Assembly (NCBI RefSeq): GCF_013184775.1
Contig: NZ_JAATVV010000005.1
Coordinates: 186,001-250,000 of the forward strand
Origin: Martelella sp. HB161492
GTDB lineage: Bacteria; Pseudomonadota; Alphaproteobacteria; Rhizobiales; Rhizobiaceae
Length of the DNA stretch: 64,000 nucleotides
Direction of reading: 5' to 3'
Of the stretch, positions 60,937 through 64,000 are shown in pieces. Made by a program: the position numbers and the translations under genes. The notes beneath the pieces were generated by a model. It worked only from the letters and a program-made list of their open reading frames with translations. It did not search any database and was not told where the DNA came from. Numbering within the stretch: position 1 is the first letter of the stretch; the number at the start of each line of letters is the position of its first letter.

Positions 60937-62891
60937 TTCGCAAAAGGTGCCCGGGGCCTGTTTGCCGTCACCGGAGCGCCTCCTGCAATCGAGGGCCGGG
61001 GAATGGTGAAAACGCTCTGTGTCTGAGCGGTGCTGCGTTCATCGACAACACTCCAATGAACCGGCGCGCCCGGGCGGTTTGTCCTTTGCCTGAGTGTGGA
61101 TGGGACAGGGCCCATTTCGATATCATCCGGGTGAATGATACGGTCTTCAAGATCTTCACTGTGGATCGACCGCCGGTCTTGCCCGGGCAGACAGCAAAAT
61201 AGGTTTCCTGTCTTTGCCGAAAGCGAGCTGATCAGTGACGACAGCGTCGGCGACTCGGGGCGCGTAGCTTTCAGATATTCCCGTTTTTCCGAAAGCAGCT
61301 GGGCCCCTTCAATCAGGCTCTCTGACGTGTCGTGAAGATGATAGATATGTGTGAGCTCCTTCAGGAGGGTCTTGAGTTCGGTTTGCATCCCGTTGATTCT
61401 GTGTTGCAGCTCCGCGCGGGTGATATGATCACCAAGCCCCTCGTCCAGCCCTTTTTCGAGCTCGGGACCGGTCGCTTCTGTGAGGAACGCCTTCAGGGCT
61501 GCGGCAAACTCCAGCAACGCCTCTTGCTCGCCGGTCCAGGAGGGCACCAGATGTCGCTGCAGCTTGCCAACGCTCAGGTTGACGAGTTCCTCCCGGAGTG
61601 CGCCCCCAACCCCGAGAAAGACGACATCAAGAGCGATCTTGCGAGCGTCCATGTTGGCGTAAAGATCCTTGATCGCCAAAGGAACGGTCTTGCTCAAAAG
61701 GGTGCGGCTGACTGCGCGCGCCGTTTGGCGTGCTGGCTCGCTCGTATGCGCCATAGCGGCCTCGCGCACGCCGTCGAGTGAGGCATTGATGAACGCTGAT
61801 CCCCAGCTGACACAAAGGCTGGAGGCAAGGTGTCTCAGATTGCTGTCCTCCGGGCTGATCGCTTTGGCAATTATAAATGCGATGAAAGACTGCACAGTGG
61901 CCAGGAAACCATAGGTCGGAAGTGATTGTTTTATCACCGAAACGAAGCGTTCGGTCCTGGAAAGATCAGGGCCGACGATATCCCGCTTGATTTTGTCCAT
62001 CTCCAGCTCGCGTTCACGCGGCACATCGATGACGAAGGTCGTGGCCCCGTGGAAACCGTTAATGCCGGCATCGGCGAGAAGGGCCTGAAGGTCTGATGTC
62101 GGGGCGAGCAGAAATTCGCTGCTTACGTTCGGGCAGTGCTCCCCGCCTGTCGCGGATGGTGTCGCCAGCATGGGCTCGAGGCTGGAATCAGTCACCGGGA
62201 AGGGAGAGTCTGTGCTGCAATCTGAAGGATCAAGGGTTGCATGGGTGGCCTGAATGACGGCGCCGAGAGCGGCATTGCCGAGTATGGCGGCGCCGAGTGC
62301 GACCCATGCGCCTAAGGAACAGTAAAGAGGTCCCAATGTGTCCGTCAGAAACTCTTTCGCTCTGGCGCCACAACCCGGTTCTCCCTGTGCGAAGCTGTCA
62401 TCGGTCTGGGCAAGCGTGCGAACGGTTTCCTGGTGCAGCTTGTGGTGCTTCCGGATTCGCTTGTCCATTTCATCGAACGACTTCTCGAGGCGTTGAATCG
62501 CCTGATTGTTCTCCGGAAGTGCCTGGCGCAGCCGGACCAGCGTCTCCCAGATTGAGTCGTGAAGCGGGTCCTTGAAGCGCTGCAGCTCCCTTTCGTAGAG
62601 TTCATGCCGGGCATTGTGAAATCTGAGGAAACGTTTGATGTAGCGGGCTGTGAGCTCCGGCGTCTCCGTTTGCGCGCCGTCAACGGCCCGGTTCAGTCCC
62701 TGGTTGACCGTTACAACGCTGCTCGTGTTGGTGCCGCTGCTCCCGCTGGCCGTTGCGGCGGCGGGCGGCGCGTTATTGTGGCGGGTTGGATGAAGCAATT
62801 TTGGCCGGGGAATGTGGAGGGGCTCACCGCGTTCAAGCGCTGTCAGGTCGGGCTGCATGTCAATGCGGGTTTCACATGGGAAAATGGGCAT
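60933..62891 (-). CDS. Large protein of unknown family, effector-like, with membrane segments (652 residues)
   Basis: Start chosen at the ATG at 62891 (AAGGAT 6 nt upstream); in-frame ATGs upstream lack a good site. The N-terminus (1-75) is polar, Ser/Thr/Pro/Ala-rich and unordered, with no Sec signal. A charged helical or coiled-coil part follows (80-165: RYIKRFLRFHNARHELYERE, RLEKSFDEMDKRIRKHHKL), then hydrophobic segments about 187-217 and 326-345, and a helical tail (about 470-560). Such order (disordered head, coiled coil, two membrane helices) is common in type III effectors and translocators. No homologue recognised. The stop codon lies in a dispersed repeat. Confidence 0.62.
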   Translation of the reverse strand: MPIFPCETRIDMQPDLTALERGEPLHIPRPKLLHPTRHNNAPPAAATASGSSGTNTSSVVTVNQGLNRAVDGAQTETPELTARYIKRFLRFHNARHELYERELQRFKDPLHDSIWETLVRLRQALPENNQAIQRLEKSFDEMDKRIRKHHKLHQETVRTLAQTDDSFAQGEPGCGARAKEFLTDTLGPLYCSLGAWVALGAAILGNAALGAVIQATHATLDPSDCSTDSPFPVTDSSLEPMLATPSATGGEHCPNVSSEFLLAPTSDLQALLADAGINGFHGATTFVIDVPRERELEMDKIKRDIVGPDLSRTERFVSVIKQSLPTYGFLATVQSFIAFIIAKAISPEDSNLRHLASSLCVSWGSAFINASLDGVREAAMAHTSEPARQTARAVSRTLLSKTVPLAIKDLYANMDARKIALDVVFLGVGGALREELVNLSVGKLQRHLVPSWTGEQEALLEFAAALKAFLTEATGPELEKGLDEGLGDHITRAELQHRINGMQTELKTLLKELTHIYHLHDTSESLIEGAQLLSEKREYLKATRPESPTLSSLISSLSAKTGNLFCCLPGQDRRSIHSEDLEDRIIHPDDIEMGPVPSTLRQRTNRPGAPVHWSVVDERSTAQTQSVFTIPRPSIAGGAPVTANRPRAPFAN

Positions 62892-63140
62892 TTTGCTATC
62901 CTTGTTCTGGCCGAGAAGCCTGCTCACAGGCATGCCGATGCGCCCCGCCAAGGCGAGAATGCCAGGCGCAAAAGAGTTTTGACGGCAGAAAACATGACCC
63001 AGGTAGTTATGGGACTAAAGCTAGCTTATTGCTTTGGCTCATGTTTTTGGCGCGCCAATAACAAACGACGAACAAGTCAGAATTAGTATTCGTTTTTTCT
63101 GAAAACCGGCAGAGGCCCCGAAAAACGCATGTATCAGGGT

Positions 63141-63158
63141 GATTACTTAAGTGTAATC
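63141..63158. promoter_or_regulatory. Dyad upstream of the 652-residue gene
   Basis: GATTAC (63141-63146) and GTAATC (63153-63158), with a TTAAGT centre, about 250 bp upstream of the gene on the minus strand. It may be an operator; no known factor matches. The whole gap 62892-63336 has no gene. Confidence 0.4.
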
Positions 63159-63174
63159 TGACCGGACAACAGAA

Positions 63175-63206
63175 GCGCGCGCAGTGACCCCCTCAACTGC
63201 GCGCGC
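63175..63206. repeat. GC-rich perfect inverted repeat
   Basis: An 11-bp perfect stem built from GCGCGCGCAGT (63175-63185) and ACTGCGCGCGC (63196-63206) around a 10-nt C-rich loop. No T run follows on either strand, so it is not a standard intrinsic terminator. Confidence 0.6.
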
Positions 63207-63246
63207 CTCATGCCCCCTCACAGCGGGTTGCGTTGCAGCATAAACC

Positions 63247-63307
63247 GCCAGCGCGATCGATGATTTGCGCTGGCTCAAACGGCAAGAGGATGGCTGATGC
63301 CATCCTC
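63247..63307 (-). terminator. Double hairpin after the BCCT gene
   Basis: Two perfect 8-bp stems: GAGGATGG/CCATCCTC (63286-63307) and GCCAGCGC/GCGCTGGC (63247-63274). They follow the stop codon of the BCCT gene by 30 bp. T tracts are weak, so the terminator call is moderate. Confidence 0.5.
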
Positions 63308-63336
63308 TCGACCAGGATCATTCCATTATCTGCGGG

Positions 63337-64000
63337 TCAGCGCGGTTCGGCATGCAGGCCCTTCAGAATGGCATAGCAGGCAAGCAGCAGGACTATGGTG
63401 AAGGGAAAGCCGGTCGAGACGGCCATGGCCTGCAAGGCGCCAAGGCCGCCGCCGAGCAGCAGGGCAATGGCAACCAGCCCTTCGAAAGAAGCCCAGAAAA
63501 CCCGCTGCGGCGTCGGCGCGTCCACCTTGCCGCCAGCCGTGATCGTATCGATGACGAGCGAGCCTGAATCCGACGAGGTGACGAAGAAGACGATCACCAG
63601 CACGATGCCGATCACCGAAGTAATCGCCTGCAGCGGCAGCTTTTCCAGCATGACGAAGAGTTTCAGCGCCAGGGGCGCATCGGCAAGGGCCGAATAGGAC
63701 TGGTCGATCAGCTCATGGATCGCGGTATCGCCAAAGACCGTCATCCACAGCACCGAAACAATCGACGGGATGATCAGCACGCAGGTGAGAAATTCGCGGA
63801 CCGTGCGTCCGCGCGAGACGCGGGCGATGAACATGCCGACAAAGGGTGACCAGGAAATCCACCAGGCCCAGTAGAAAGCCGTCCAGCCATCGCGGAAATT
63901 GTCGTCTGTCCGTCCGAACGGGTTCGAAAGTGCCGGCAGGTAGCGGGCATATTCAACCAGATTGCTGAAAAATCCGCTGATGATCAGAAGCGTCGGTCCG
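63337..64000 (-). CDS. BCCT family betaine/choline/carnitine transporter (C-terminal part, 5' end outside window)
   Basis: 221 residues are visible. The BCCT signature DGWTAFYWAWWISWSPFVGM (about 44 residues in) is followed by FIARVSRGRTVREF, the family's amphipathic interface helix, and SSDSGSLVIDTITAGG, a conserved late motif. The cytoplasmic tail is very short (LKGLHAEPR), whereas osmosensing BCCTs often have a long tail. It would import glycine betaine or a related quaternary amine by Na+ or H+ symport, alongside the OsmF-type importer at 28898. Confidence 0.93.
   Translation of the reverse strand, partial: GPTLLIISGFFSNLVEYARYLPALSNPFGRTDDNFRDGWTAFYWAWWISWSPFVGMFIARVSRGRTVREFLTCVLIIPSIVSVLWMTVFGDTAIHELIDQSYSALADAPLALKLFVMLEKLPLQAITSVIGIVLVIVFFVTSSDSGSLVIDTITAGGKVDAPTPQRVFWASFEGLVAIALLLGGGLGALQAMAVSTGFPFTIVLLLACYAILKGLHAEPR

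Noticed and set aside
1-64000. CRISPR array, tRNA or rRNA genes, insertion sequences
   Set aside because: No regularly spaced direct repeats, no cloverleaf-like sequence with a CCA-type end, and no transposase-like protein were seen.

Overview
The window looks like part of a large secondary replicon (megaplasmid or chromid) of a Rhizobiales bacterium, probably Rhizobiaceae or a marine relative. A complete repABC replication and partition operon (20670-24388, minus strand) has its antisense RNA and parS-like palindromes. The porin has the rhizobial sequence pattern, codons are GC-rich, DUF1127 and DUF1403 genes are present, and solute-uptake operons dominate, as is usual for rhizobial accessory replicons. 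The genus is inference; no rRNA, tRNA, insertion sequence or CRISPR array was seen.

Layout. 1-3258: end of a polyamine-type ABC operon and a divergent MocR-type regulator. 3276-7779: a DUF849-like protein that seems to lack the metal histidines, and a methionine ABC operon (metN-metI-metQ-metQ) with a tandem duplicated binding protein. 8190-17409: a polyamine or amino-aldehyde uptake and catabolism cluster (DUF3830, binding protein, two permeases, ATPase, aldehyde dehydrogenase, LysR regulator, class III aminotransferase, TauE-like permease). 18061-20673: a DUF1127 micro-protein and a Zn/Cd-type P-ATPase under a MerR-type promoter. 20670-24748: repABC. 24763-28547: a PLP ammonia-lyase, an unknown protein, and a DUF1403-ScpB pair. 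28898-32786: an OsmF/YehZYXW-type osmoprotectant ABC operon. 32916-36213: porin, 16S/23S-type pseudouridine synthase, and PrmB-type methyltransferase. 36678-39650: a TRAP transporter (Q-M-P). 39717-41508: four small minus-strand genes of unknown function, two of them paralogous and two His-rich, behind AT-rich upstream regions. 42031-56913: two dipeptide/oligopeptide ABC operons with an M20 dipeptidase, a class V aminotransferase and a GntR/FCD regulator; three FadR-like operator sites tie them into one likely regulon. 57512-62891: two large proteins of unknown family that resemble secreted effectors in composition, flanking an ArsR-MFS cassette. 63337-64000: the C-terminal part of a BCCT betaine transporter.

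Most genes fit import and breakdown of nitrogenous solutes (polyamines, peptides, methionine, betaines, amino acids). The items most worth a second look are the circularly permuted family-5 binding protein at 43780-45396, the small-protein cluster at 39717-41508, the effector-like pair at 57512-58843 and 60933-62891, the plasmid-borne DUF1403-ScpB pair, and the palindromic control sites. A dispersed intergenic repeat of about 100 bp occurs three times, and one copy supplies the stop codon of the larger effector-like gene.
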